From positions 3,922,423-3,986,422 of the forward strand of contig NZ_CP071405.1 in assembly GCF_022647325.1 (NCBI RefSeq): a stretch of DNA of 64,000 nt, read 5' to 3'. The position numbers were made by a program, and so were the translations under genes. The notes beneath the pieces were generated by a model. The model saw nothing but the letters and a program-made list of their open reading frames with translations, was not told the DNA's origin and ran no database searches. Every line of letters begins with the position of its first letter. Position 1 is the stretch's first letter. Of the stretch, positions 46,985 to 55,975 are shown piece after piece. Origin of the DNA: Pantoea deleyi. Its GTDB lineage: Bacteria > Pseudomonadota > Gammaproteobacteria > Enterobacterales > Enterobacteriaceae.

Positions 46985-48673
46985 TCAGAACAGTCCGTCC
47001 AGCGCGTCCGCGTTTGCCCGCGCCCGGTCTTCCCACTGCTGCTGGTCGTCCATCCGCCACACCGTCCGCACCCAGCCTTTGCCCGGGGCCATCGGCCAAA
47101 CGAACGAGCGCTCGTCCGTCGGCGCATAGTTATTTCGCAGAAAAACCTCGCCCGAGGACGGACTCACCCACAGGCTCAGGTCCGAGTCGATGTTCCAGTT
47201 CGCCGAACAGTGCAGGTAGCGCCCGATGGTCCGCATCTCCTCCTCCGTGAAACCCTCAGGCTCCGCGCCGCGCCGGACCGCGCGCCCCTGCGCGATGGCT
47301 TTATCACACAGGGGAAGCAGTTCTGACGGCAGCGCCAGCTCTTTGTTACTGCTGAGTATCGGTGCAAACATAACCCCGGCGTCCTGTGCCGCATCCAGCA
47401 TCACCCGCAGGCTCACCTTCTCCCAGTCGTTCGGCACCGCCCTGCGTGTCATGAACACCGCCGCGCCCACGTTCTTCTCAAAAATAAATGCCCGCGCCTT
47501 GTTCTGATTGACCAGCGGCCACGAAATCATTTTCGTCTCCACCTCGCCGTGCGGCATCAGGTACTTCAGCGCCGGCAGCGAGTACAGCGCCTGACGCATC
47601 TTCTCCGCCTGACGGTATACCGCCGTCTGCATTTCATCCGCGCTGTCGCGCGTCACCTCAAAGTCCGGCATCGTCAGCAGGGAGATTTCATCCTCCCCCG
47701 CGTTATAGCCCCCGCCAATGTCCGAGTGCGCCCCCGGCAGCGGCAGCGCCGGCCACATCCCCGCGATGCTGTTCAGGCTGAAGTTATACCGGCACTCGTG
47801 CATCGCGCTTATCTGAAACACCTTCTGCGCCACTGAGGGACGCAGCTCGAGATTCACCCCGGGGTTGCTGCGCCCGTTAACGCCGTAGAAGTTCAGCAGG
47901 CTCCCGATGGCCGCCACCGTGTCAAACAGCCCCAGAAAGCGCACCTCTCCTGCCGGTTTCCCGTGGTGCCCCGCCATATCGAGCCCGCTATCTATCGCTG
48001 CCGCTATCGCCGCGTCCTGGTTCATAACCCGGTTGGCAAAATGCCGCGCCGCCGCCGCACCGCGGCTGAATCCGAACACATCAAACTGCACCTTCGCGAT
48101 CGCAACTTTGTCACGGTTAAGTTTGATAAAGCGGGTCAGCTCTGCGCTGATCTTGTCCAGTGCCTCATCGGTCTTCGTCACCACCCCTTCAAACTGCCGG
48201 ATAAGGCTGCTCCCCAGCGCCTTCCCCAGCATCGAATCACTTTCCCCGTCCGCCGTCCCGATGCCGCTGACGTAGGCTTTGACCTGCGCCTCTCTCTCAC
48301 TGTCGTTGAGTTCATCACTGAGCTGATAAAGATCGTAAAGCCGTGAAATATTGGTGTGACCGCCCTGCCAGCTGGCGTTACCCAGCCCGGCTCTGGCGCG
48401 CTCTTCATACTTCGCGCACGCCCTGGCACGCTCCTCGCCAACCAGATTGGCGCAGTGGGCATATGCCAGCCGCAGATCGTCTGCGTTCGCCCGGTTATTC
48501 CCCGTACCGTCAAAGAACACCCCCACCGTCAGCGTTATCCCCCTGACCGGCACCCGCCGGCACTGGACGGTTTTAAAGCTGTTGTGAACACTGGTCCGGT
48601 GGGTGCTGTCTCCGATAACTTCATACCGGTAATAGCAGGTGTCGCCCGGCACGTCTTTTTCATCTTCGATCAT
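46985..48673 (-). CDS. Tle1-type (DUF2235) phospholipase effector
   Basis: A 562-aa alpha/beta hydrolase of the DUF2235/Tle1 group, type VI secretion phospholipases that attack membranes of rival cells. Seen are VGVFFDGTGNN near the start, the nucleophile elbow FGFSRGAAAARHFA (Ser203), GLFDTVAAIG (candidate acid) and PGAHSDIGGGY (candidate His). The ATG at 48673 has AAAAAGG upstream. No signal peptide is present. No VgrG, PAAR or Hcp gene is adjacent. It is flanked by plasmid mobilisation and origin sequences. Confidence 0.78.
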   Translation of the reverse strand: MIEDEKDVPGDTCYYRYEVIGDSTHRTSVHNSFKTVQCRRVPVRGITLTVGVFFDGTGNNRANADDLRLAYAHCANLVGEERARACAKYEERARAGLGNASWQGGHTNISRLYDLYQLSDELNDSEREAQVKAYVSGIGTADGESDSMLGKALGSSLIRQFEGVVTKTDEALDKISAELTRFIKLNRDKVAIAKVQFDVFGFSRGAAAARHFANRVMNQDAAIAAAIDSGLDMAGHHGKPAGEVRFLGLFDTVAAIGSLLNFYGVNGRSNPGVNLELRPSVAQKVFQISAMHECRYNFSLNSIAGMWPALPLPGAHSDIGGGYNAGEDEISLLTMPDFEVTRDSADEMQTAVYRQAEKMRQALYSLPALKYLMPHGEVETKMISWPLVNQNKARAFIFEKNVGAAVFMTRRAVPNDWEKVSLRVMLDAAQDAGVMFAPILSSNKELALPSELLPLCDKAIAQGRAVRRGAEPEGFTEEEMRTIGRYLHCSANWNIDSDLSLWVSPSSGEVFLRNNYAPTDERSFVWPMAPGKGWVRTVWRMDDQQQWEDRARANADALDGLF

Positions 48674-48859
48674 AAAAAATCCTTTTTATCTGAAAGGCTA
48701 AATCAGGAGCATCATACCCCCGTCCGCCCTTAACCCAAATCAGGCCGCTACAGCTCCAGCGACGGCCCCGGTACTCCCGCTCTTTCACCAGCGCCTTCTG
48801 GCGCTGCTCATGCACCACCTGCGCACGTGCGGCCGCCACCTTGTACTCGTGCCGCTGCA
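48674..48859 (-). other. Leader between mbeD and the Tle1-like gene
   Basis: Holds a 66-codon GTG-started frame whose first half is charged (RHEYKVAAARAQVVHEQRQKA) and whose second half looks non-coding. It probably contains the promoter of the lipase gene. I do not recognise the charged part. Confidence 0.35.
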
Positions 48860-49072
48860 CTACCGGCTCAAACGACTCAATTGCCCGCTCAAGCGCTCTA
48901 CCTGCTGACTCAAGTGCATGACCTGCCCGCTCAGCCGCTCGTTATCCCGTTGCATAAGACCACATATCGTCCGCAATTCCCCAAAGGCGCTCTCCCACTC
49001 GTCCAGCCTTTGCGAGTAGTCCTGCTGTAGCTGCTCTAATGCGCTCAGCAACTGCGTTTCCAGCTCTGTCAT
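48860..49072 (-). CDS. mbeD: MbeD/MobD-like plasmid mobilisation or exclusion protein
   Basis: A 70-aa coiled-coil protein. The start MTELETQLLSALEQLQQDYS is characteristic of MbeD-like proteins of ColE1-type plasmids, and the heptad pattern continues to the end (ERLSGQVMHLSQQVERLSGQL). In ColE1 mbeD lies inside mbeA and follows mbeB, as here. It is a relic of the plasmid mob region. Confidence 0.72.
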   Translation of the reverse strand: MTELETQLLSALEQLQQDYSQRLDEWESAFGELRTICGLMQRDNERLSGQVMHLSQQVERLSGQLSRLSR

Positions 49073-49292
49073 GCTCCGTTACTCCTTCATCAGCTTCACC
49101 GCGTTCCGCTTCCCGTTGTCCACCGTCCAGCCCGCTTCGGCTTTCATGCCCTTCGGCAGCACCAGAAAACGTCCGTTGCTCGTCACGCCCCACGTCTTCG
49201 CGTTCACCTTCTCCAGCATGGCATTCTGCGCCGCGATGTCTTCCAGGTTCGACGCGATTTTCCAGCTCAGCAGCCACAGCACGCCCCCGCAC
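48942..49292 (-). pseudogene. Possible mbeA (relaxase) 3' fragment overlapping mbeB and mbeD
   Basis: A 116-codon frame rich in Arg, Glu, Gly and Ala (AERIRAATAGLLAKAGRVGERLWG) runs through the mbeB end and into mbeD. ColE1-type plasmids encode mbeB and mbeD inside the mbeA frame, so this is where the relaxase C-terminus should be. The composition could also be an overlapping-frame artefact; the assignment rests on layout. Confidence 0.35.
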
Positions 49293-49310
49293 GTCCCGGC
49301 CAGCAGCAGC
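49079..49310 (-). pseudogene. mbeB-like 3' fragment fused to the cdiA N-terminal fragment
   Basis: Encodes LLLAGTCGGVLWLLSWKIA (a transmembrane helix), then NLEDIAAQNAMLEKVNAKTWG and GRFLVLPKGMKAE, resembling the C-terminal part of MbeB/MobB mobilisation proteins. It is in frame with the cdiA TPS start and gives a 135-codon chimeric frame (49079-49486). The stop lies 6 bp before mbeD. The N-terminal part was lost at the junction. Confidence 0.55.
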
Positions 49311-49687
49311 GAGGTCATCACTGCGGAGTTATTCAGGATGGCACCGTTCTGCGCGACATCGAACTGCTGATACTGGTTATGCGAGATAACTGCCTGATTC
49401 GGCGCAGTAATATTGACCTGCGGCAGCCCGTTCTGCGTAGCGATGACGTCTGGTCGCTGACCGGGCATCGCACTATTGTCCGCCACAATGCCGTTTGCCA
49501 GTGCTGGCCCGGCACACAGCGCCAGTCCAGGCAGCCACGTCGTGCGGCGTTACGTGACCCAGAGACGCGGCGCGCCATTGCCACGGCTCTGGCCGGGTTC
49601 CGTGCTGCAACTGCGGGCAAGTTCTGACACCACCCGGAGCTCACCATGGGTCCGGCTGAAGATAATGCGATAGCAATGTTTATTCAT
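49311..49687 (-). pseudogene. cdiA: cdiA 5' fragment: extended signal peptide and TPS start, with nonsense codon
   Basis: Starts MNKHCYRIIFSRTHGELRVV, the extended signal peptide region of large two-partner exoproteins, then a hydrophobic core (WLPGLALCAGPALA) and the mature TPS start (NGLPQVNITAPN, SHNQYQQFDV, GAILNNSAVM). A TAA at 49550-49552 interrupts the signal region (LWVT-stop-RRTTW). The gene is therefore inactivated before the plasmid junction. Confidence 0.85.
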
Positions 49688-49744
49688 GGGTCACATCCGT
49701 GTGAAAGTCAGAAGTTCAGCCAGCGGGATCGCCCGCTTTATTGG

Positions 49745-50582
49745 TCAGATTTCCAGGTTAACGCTGAAACCCGCCGTCGCGCCTGATGTATGAAAACCCG
49801 CCGGTTTATAGAGCGGCACGCCCGCAAACAGGTCGTAGCTGAACCAGCCCCAGATTGAGCCGCACCGATCTGCCTTCATGCCAGTTGACCTGCAGATCGC
49901 TGGTCGCTTCCTGCTCGCCCGGCACGATCTTAATGTCGGCACTGGCGCTGGGCACCCGCTTAAAGTTCTCCAGACCCTGCTCAATATCCCGCAGATTCAA
50001 AATATCGCCCGATGACGCCGGAACGGCATTCCACAGCCGTCCGCGCCAGGAAACAGGTTCTTCGAAGCGAATCTGTCCGATGCGGCCAGGCTGCAGCGTC
50101 AGCGTTAATACTCCTTTGGTCAGATCCTGTTCCTGCGCCATTACACGGGTCGTGACATAGCCTCTGGCAAGAATCGCATTCTGCACTTTGTTGATGATCA
50201 GCGTGATGCCCTGCCCGCCCAGACAGCGGCCTTTAGCGTCGGCGGCAGCATCAAGTGCCCACTGAAAACGGCTGGCTGCTTCGCTCGTCAGGGCGATCTG
50301 ATTAATGGCAAAGCAGGGATGTTCACTGACCGGATAACCTGGCAGAGGACGATCCGGACGCGAAAGATGTTCATCCACCTGCGGTGCATTCTGCTGTTGC
50401 AGCAGGCGCTCGCGCAGCTGCTGGCGCAGTTGCTCGCGGCTATCAATCGTCAGACCTTCTTCATGGGGGAGATTAACAGGTGGCGCAGCCATCAGCGGTA
50501 AAGCAGCGCAGGATATCGCCCCTGCCATCATGCCAAGCAAACGTAGTGACGCAGGCCTGCGCAGTAAAAAAATCCTTTTCAT
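49745..50582 (-). pseudogene. cdiB: cdiB-type outer-membrane transporter, barrel deleted
   Basis: The first ~250 codons encode a signal peptide and the POTRA region of a ShlB/FhaC/CdiB transporter (PCFAINQIAL, GQGITLIINKVQNAILARGYVTTRV, GRIGQIRF). The frame then shifts. The last ~30 codons of another frame (YDLFAGVPLYKP ... TAGFSVNLEI) are the family C-terminus. About 300 residues of barrel are missing. It sits directly upstream of cdiA in the usual order. Confidence 0.85.
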
Positions 50583-50906
50583 GAAAATTCCATTTCACTA
50601 AATGTAACCGGGTGTAACTTTTGGCGGATTATCGCTCTGGAGAGAGGAAAAACAAGGGGTAAGACGACTTTTCAGGCGGTTTCTTAACCTGCGGATAGCG
50701 GGTAAAAATGGCATGAAGACGGGCAAAGGAGATGAAGCAGCAAACTGAATTTTCAGGCTAAATGCGCCATAAGATTCAGTTAAGTTGCTGATTTATGAAT
50801 TTTCAGCCGCGCGCAAAGCGACTGCGCGGATTTTTGCCCTGAACGCAGAGAGGCTGGCGAGAATGTTTATCGCCCGGATTGAAACATGTGATTGAAACCC
50901 ACAAAA
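50583..50906. other. Intergenic region between cdiB and glyS
   Basis: About 320 bp, AT-rich relative to its flanks. No ORF or RNA gene is convincing. It should hold the former cdi promoter (minus strand), which I could not define. Confidence 0.4.
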
Positions 50907-50930
50907 AAAGGGACGATTTCTCGTCCCTTT
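50907..50930. terminator. Terminator of glyQS
   Basis: A perfect 10-bp stem (AAAGGGACGA/TCGTCCCTTT, loop TTTC) is flanked by A-run and T-run, so it works for the minus-strand glyS transcript and could also act on the other strand. Confidence 0.92.
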
Positions 50931-50948
50931 TTCGCACGGCTAATCACA

Positions 50949-53018
50949 TTACTGCAGCAGCGAGATATCTGCGACCTGCAGGAACAGCTCACGCAGTTTA
51001 GACAGCAGCGTCAGGCGATTGACCCGCACAGCCTGATCGTCGGCGTTGACCATCACCTTATCGAAGAAGTTGTCTACCGCAGTCCGCAACTGGGCCAGTT
51101 CGACCAGCGCATCCTGGTAGCGGCCTTCCGCGAAGTAGGGCTGCAGCTTGCTGCTCAGCGCGGTCACAAAGGTCGCCAGCTGAATCTCTTCGTTCTCTTT
51201 CAGCAGCGACGCCTGCACGCTGTCGTTCAGCGTTTCGGTCGATTTCGCCAGGATGTTAGAGACGCGCTTGTTCGCTGCCGCCAGTGCGGCCGCAGCCTCC
51301 AGCGTACGGAAGTGTGACACCGCTTTCATACGGGCATCAAAGTCCGCCGGACGAGTCGGACGACGCGCCAGCACGGCCTGCAGCGTATCGATGCTGTGTC
51401 CCTCTTCCTGATACCAGGCGCGGAAGCGCCCCAGCATAAAGTCGATCACATCGTCGACGACGCGGGCATTGCTCAGCTTGCTGCCATAGAGACGCACTGC
51501 CTGTTCGGTCAGCGTCTGCAGGTCGAGCGGCAGGTTCTTCTCAACGATGATGCGCAGGACGCCCAGCGCCGCACGACGCAGTGCAAACGGATCTTTGTCG
51601 CCTTTTGGATGCTGGCCGATGCCGAAAATACCGGCGAGCGTATCCATTTTATCGGCAATCGCCAGCGCACAGGCGACCGGGCTGGAGGGCAGATCGTCAC
51701 CCGCAAAGCGCGGCTGATACTGCTCGTTCAGCGCCACCGCCACATCTTCGGCTTCGCCGTCGTGGCGCGCGTAGTGCATGCCCATCACACCCTGGGTGTC
51801 GGTGAACTCGAAGACCATGTTGGTCATCAGGTCACACTTCGACAGCAGGCCCGCGCGGGTAGCGTGATTCACATCTGCGCCAATCTCACCGGCAATCCAG
51901 CCCGCCAGAGCCTGAATGCGATCGGTTTTATCGCGCAGCGTGCCCAGCTCTTTCTGGAACAGCACCGTCTCCAGACGGGGCAGATGATCTTCCAGACGCT
52001 TTTTGCGGTCGGTATTAAAGAAGAACTCGGCATCGGCCAGGCGGGGACGCACCACTTTCTCGTTGCCGGAAATAATCTGGCGCGGATCGCTGGACTCGAT
52101 ATTGGTAACGAAAATGAAATTCGGCAGCAGGTTGCCGTCATTGTCATACACCGGGAAATATTTCTGGTCGCCTTTCATGGTGTAGACCAGCGCTTCCGCA
52201 GGCACCTTGAGGAATTTCTCTTCAAAGGTCGCGGTCAGGACGACCGGCCACTCCACCAGCGATGTCACCTCTTCCAGCAGGCTGTCGCTGATGTCGGCGT
52301 TGCCACCCAGACGACGCGCCGCAGCTTCAGCATCGGCTTTGATCATCGCTTTACGGGTCTGATAATCGGCAATCACTTTACCGCGTTTTTCCAGCACGTC
52401 AGGATAGTGATCGGCGTGTTCCAGGATGATGTCGTTTTCGCCCATAAAGCGGTGACCGCGAATGTGACGTCCGGACTCAATGCCCAGAATGGTGCCCGGG
52501 ATCAGCGCATCACCCAGCAGCATCACCACGGTATGCACTGGACGGACAAACTGCACATCGCTGTCGCCCCAGCGCATCAGTTTTGGCACCGGCAGCTTGC
52601 TGAGTGCGGTCGCGATCATTGCCGGCAGCAGCGCCTGGGCCGCTTCGCCTTTGACCTGAGCGCGATAAACCAGCCATTCGCCTTTATCGGTGGCGAGGCG
52701 TTCGGCCTGGTCAACAGTGATGCCGTTTCCGCGTGCCCAGCCTTCGGCCGCTTTGGTAGCGTTACCGTCGGCGTCAAAGGCAGCCGCGACGGCCGGGCCG
52801 CGCTTCTCCACTTCCCGATCGGGCTGTGCGGCGCTCAGATTTGCGACTTTCAGCGCCAGACGACGCGGTGCAGCAAACCAGCTGACCTCGCCGTGGCTCA
52901 GGTTGGCTGCATCCAGTTCAGCGGTCACCTGTGCGGCAAAGGCTTCTGCCAGGCTGCGCAGGGCTTTTGGTGGCAGCTCTTCGGTGCCGATCTCCACCAG
53001 GAAGGTTTGTTCAGTCAT
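50949..53018 (-). CDS. glyS: GlyS, glycyl-tRNA synthetase beta subunit
   Basis: Beta subunit of the bacterial alpha2beta2 glycyl-tRNA synthetase, which contributes tRNA binding. Length is 689 aa, as in E. coli. Diagnostic parts are [19 protein letters not shown] at the start, [15 protein letters not shown] and the C-terminal DALS/anticodon-like region ([18 protein letters not shown]). It follows glyQ by 9 bp. Confidence 0.98.
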   Translation of the reverse strand: MTEQTFLVEIGTEELPPKALRSLAEAFAAQVTAELDAANLSHGEVSWFAAPRRLALKVANLSAAQPDREVEKRGPAVAAAFDADGNATKAAEGWARGNGITVDQAERLATDKGEWLVYRAQVKGEAAQALLPAMIATALSKLPVPKLMRWGDSDVQFVRPVHTVVMLLGDALIPGTILGIESGRHIRGHRFMGENDIILEHADHYPDVLEKRGKVIADYQTRKAMIKADAEAAARRLGGNADISDSLLEEVTSLVEWPVVLTATFEEKFLKVPAEALVYTMKGDQKYFPVYDNDGNLLPNFIFVTNIESSDPRQIISGNEKVVRPRLADAEFFFNTDRKKRLEDHLPRLETVLFQKELGTLRDKTDRIQALAGWIAGEIGADVNHATRAGLLSKCDLMTNMVFEFTDTQGVMGMHYARHDGEAEDVAVALNEQYQPRFAGDDLPSSPVACALAIADKMDTLAGIFGIGQHPKGDKDPFALRRAALGVLRIIVEKNLPLDLQTLTEQAVRLYGSKLSNARVVDDVIDFMLGRFRAWYQEEGHSIDTLQAVLARRPTRPADFDARMKAVSHFRTLEAAAALAAANKRVSNILAKSTETLNDSVQASLLKENEEIQLATFVTALSSKLQPYFAEGRYQDALVELAQLRTAVDNFFDKVMVNADDQAVRVNRLTLLSKLRELFLQVADISLLQ

Positions 53019-53027
53019 GGCTGCCTC

Positions 53028-53939
53028 TTACTTTTTGTTATTGCACATCGGGAAGCCCATCGCCTCGCGAGAGGCGTAGTAAGCTTCAGCCACGGCTTTA
53101 GTCAGGGTACGAATGCGCAGAATGTAGCGCTGACGCTCCGTCACCGAGATCGCTTTACGGGCATCCAGCAGGTTGAAGCTGTGCGCCGCTTTCAGAATGC
53201 GTTCATAAGCGGGCAGTGGCAGCGGTTTTTCCAGCGCCAGCAGATGCTGCGCCTCTTTCTCGTACTGCTCGAAGCAGGTAAAGAGGAAATCAACGTCGGC
53301 GTATTCGAAGTTATAGGTGGACTGCTCCACTTCGTTCTGATGGAACACGTCGCCGTAGGTGGTTTTCCCCAGCGGGCCGTCGCTCCAGACCAGATCGTAC
53401 ACGCTGTCGACGCCCTGGATGTACATCGCCAGACGCTCCAGGCCGTAGGTGATCTCACCGGTCACCGGCTTACACTCCAGGCCACCCACCTGCTGGAAGT
53501 AGGTGAACTGCGTCACTTCCATGCCGTTGAGCCAGACTTCCCAGCCGAGTCCCCAGGCACCCAGCGTCGGGTTTTCCCAGTTATCTTCCACGAAGCGAAT
53601 GTCATGCACCGTCGGATCCATACCCAGCTCTTTCAGCGAGCCCAGGTAGAGCTCCTGAATGTTGTCCGGTGAAGGTTTGATGATCACCTGGAACTGGTAA
53701 TAGTGCTGCAGACGGTTCGGGTTTTCACCGTAACGGCCATCGGTCGGACGGCGCGATGGCTGCACGTAAGCGGCGGCGATCGGCTCCGGGCCGAGTGCGC
53801 GCAGGCAGGTCATAGGATGTGAAGTGCCAGCGCCCACTTCCATGTCCAGCGGTTGGACAATGGTGCAGCCCTGACGCGCCCAGTAATCCTGCAAGGTCAG
53901 GATCAGCCCCTGAAAGGTTTTGGTATCAAACTTTTGCAT
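53028..53939 (-). CDS. glyQ: GlyQ, glycyl-tRNA synthetase alpha subunit
   Basis: Catalytic alpha subunit, 303 aa. Class II features are seen in [41 protein letters not shown] and [19 protein letters not shown]. First gene of the glyQS operon. Confidence 0.98.
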   Translation of the reverse strand: MQKFDTKTFQGLILTLQDYWARQGCTIVQPLDMEVGAGTSHPMTCLRALGPEPIAAAYVQPSRRPTDGRYGENPNRLQHYYQFQVIIKPSPDNIQELYLGSLKELGMDPTVHDIRFVEDNWENPTLGAWGLGWEVWLNGMEVTQFTYFQQVGGLECKPVTGEITYGLERLAMYIQGVDSVYDLVWSDGPLGKTTYGDVFHQNEVEQSTYNFEYADVDFLFTCFEQYEKEAQHLLALEKPLPLPAYERILKAAHSFNLLDARKAISVTERQRYILRIRTLTKAVAEAYYASREAMGFPMCNNKK

Positions 53940-54157
53940 GTTGAGTGTGCACGCGCTTCGGTTAGATTAAAAAAAGAGGCCGACAGTATACCCTTTGACC
54001 GCGCGATGTGCAGCCGTAAATCCCTGCCGCTGCCGGGCCGTGCAGACAGGCGGGTGGGCAGCCATACAGATGGCTCCGAATCGTGCTGACGGCAGTTGTT
54101 GACCGGGTCGCATTTGGCTACCCTTTTCCGCACGGACGCTATGCGCAAGAGGACGCC

Positions 54158-55153
54158 ATGCCGCAGAAGATATACTGGATCGACAATTTACGCGCGGTCG
54201 CCTGCCTGATGGTGATCGTGATTCACACCACCACCTGGTATATCACCGGGCCGATGGCGGTAACCGGCACGACCTGGGATGTGGCAAACCTGCTCAATTC
54301 CGCCTCGCGCGTCTGTGTGCCGCTGTTCTTTATGATCTCCGGCTACCTGTTCTTCGGCGAACGCAGCGCCCAGCCGCGCCATATGCTGCGGCTGGTGCTC
54401 TGCCTGCTCTTCTACAGCGCGGTCTCCCTGGCCTATATCACCTGGCTGACGCCCATCAGCGAGGGGCGGTCGATCCTGAAGATGCTGCAGAAACCGGTCT
54501 TTTATCATCTGTGGTTTTTCTTTGCGCTGATCGGCATCTATCTGCTGTCGCCGCTGATTCAGGTCAAAAACGTGCAGGCGCGTTACGTGGCGCTGCTGGT
54601 GCTGGTGCTGGCGGTGCTCGCCAACCCTAATACGGTCAGCCAGTCGCTGGGGCCGTTCCATTTCCTGCCGGTCAACCTCTATGTCAGTGGCGACAGCATT
54701 TACTACCTGCTTTATGCGCTGCTGGGACGGGCTATCGGCAGCATGGAGACACAGCGGCGCGGCCTGACGCCGCTGGCGGCCGGGCTGTTTATCGCCTGTG
54801 TGATTGGCATTACGCTGGGCACGAAAAAGGCGCTGATCGTGAACGGCGCCTTTAACGATACGTGGTATCTCTACTGTGGTCCGCTGGTGTTTATTGCCGC
54901 CATCAGCCTGCTGGTCGTCTTCAAAAACAGCCTGAATCAGCGCACGCTGCCCGGATTTACCGTGATTGCGCGCTATTCACTGCCGATCTACGGCTTTCAT
55001 GCACTGTTTATTCACTATCTGCGCACGCATCACTACGACGATATGTCGCGGCCGTGGCTCGACCTGCCGTGGGTGTTCGGGCTGACGCTGGGCGGCAGCC
55101 TGCTGCTGGGGATGGCACTGAAACGCCTCGATACCCGTCACTTGGTCAGCTGA
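54158..55153 (+). CDS. wecH: WecH, O-acetyltransferase for enterobacterial common antigen
   Basis: Inner-membrane acyltransferase (family 3), 331 aa with about ten helices. The start MPQKIYWIDNLRAVACLMV, the conserved HTTTWY, and SRVCVPLFFMISGYLFFGERSAQPRH match E. coli WecH (YiaH), which acetylates GlcNAc of common antigen. The ATG at 54158 has AGAGGA upstream. It overlaps the convergent yieH end by 8 bp. Neighbourhood next to glyQS is as in E. coli. Confidence 0.93.
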   Translation: MPQKIYWIDNLRAVACLMVIVIHTTTWYITGPMAVTGTTWDVANLLNSASRVCVPLFFMISGYLFFGERSAQPRHMLRLVLCLLFYSAVSLAYITWLTPISEGRSILKMLQKPVFYHLWFFFALIGIYLLSPLIQVKNVQARYVALLVLVLAVLANPNTVSQSLGPFHFLPVNLYVSGDSIYYLLYALLGRAIGSMETQRRGLTPLAAGLFIACVIGITLGTKKALIVNGAFNDTWYLYCGPLVFIAAISLLVVFKNSLNQRTLPGFTVIARYSLPIYGFHALFIHYLRTHHYDDMSRPWLDLPWVFGLTLGGSLLLGMALKRLDTRHLVS

Positions 55154-55823
55154 CCGCGCCGCGTGACACCAGATCCCAGCCGCGGGCACGCCACAGCGCA
55201 GGCAGCTGCGCCATATCGTCGAAGCGCGTGACCAGCGGATGGTCCAGATCAGGATTGTGCGGATCGGCACAGTAGTAGTAGACCGGGATCCCGGCGGCGA
55301 TACCGGCGCGGGCGCCCGCTTCGGAGTCATCCACCAGGATGCAGCGCTCGATCGGCACCTGCATCTGCTCCGCGGCGTGGTACATCAGTTCCGGATCGGG
55401 TTTCCAGTGCAGAATGTCATAGCCGCTATAAAGCCGATCCTCAAACAGCGACAGCATCCCGGTTAAGCCCAGCGAATGCTGCATCTTTTTGACGGTTCCA
55501 TTTGAGACCACGCACATCGGCACGGTAATCTGCTCAACCAGCGCCTTCGCGCCAGCGATCGGTTGCAGATGCTGATCGAAGAGCCGCGCCACTTCCGCCC
55601 GGTAGGCGGTTTCCACCTCCTCCATCGGCAGCGTGATCTGATGCGCGTCGCCGACGTCACGAATGATGTCGTAGAGTTTGACGCCTTTGTACTTTTCAAA
55701 CATCTGCTGCAGCGACAGCGCCAGGCCGTAACGGGCAAAGGTGTTGACGTAGGCCTGGGTGCAGAGCAACTCACTGTCCACCAGCGTGCCATCGCAATCG
55801 AAAAAGACGCATTCTACTGACAT
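55146..55823 (-). CDS. yieH: YieH, HAD-family sugar-phosphate phosphatase
   Basis: A 225-aa haloacid dehalogenase hydrolase. Motif I FFDCDGTLVDSE, motif II VVSNGT, motif III KPDPEL and motif IV LVDDSEAGARAG are all present. E. coli YieH acts on 6-phosphogluconate among other substrates. The conserved ending WRARGWD supports the assignment. Confidence 0.92.
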   Translation of the reverse strand: MSVECVFFDCDGTLVDSELLCTQAYVNTFARYGLALSLQQMFEKYKGVKLYDIIRDVGDAHQITLPMEEVETAYRAEVARLFDQHLQPIAGAKALVEQITVPMCVVSNGTVKKMQHSLGLTGMLSLFEDRLYSGYDILHWKPDPELMYHAAEQMQVPIERCILVDDSEAGARAGIAAGIPVYYYCADPHNPDLDHPLVTRFDDMAQLPALWRARGWDLVSRGAVS

Positions 55824-55975
55824 CAGACTCTATCCTTTGATTCAGGGGTGTGCTCCACACTCTACCGCACTCAGCGCAGATTGCGAGACTGGCAATCGGT
55901 TGCGAAAAATCATTGTATTGCCCCGGTAAAATCGCCAGGATACGCGCCGATGAATTTTTCTTCCGGATGAATGGC

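Larger units (their letters stand above)
45808..49310 (-). mobile_element. Integrated ColE1-type plasmid remnant (~3.5 kb) inside cdiA
   Basis: Between two halves of the cdiA TPS domain lie, in minus-strand order: the end of mbeB with mbeD, a DUF2235 lipase gene, a DUF2931 lipoprotein gene, and a truncated RNAII/RNAI origin. GAGGT (ACCTC on the gene strand) occurs at both junctions (45803-45807 and 49311-49315). Joining across it gives [19 protein letters not shown] in frame. The ori-proximal end, oriT, mbeC and most of mbeA are missing. Confidence 0.8.

Noticed and set aside
51396..53672. A 758-codon open frame on the plus strand
   Set aside because: It lies antisense to glyS and glyQ, which have complete family matches. 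Its sequence is His/Gln/Arg-rich and matches nothing; it is a codon-bias shadow.
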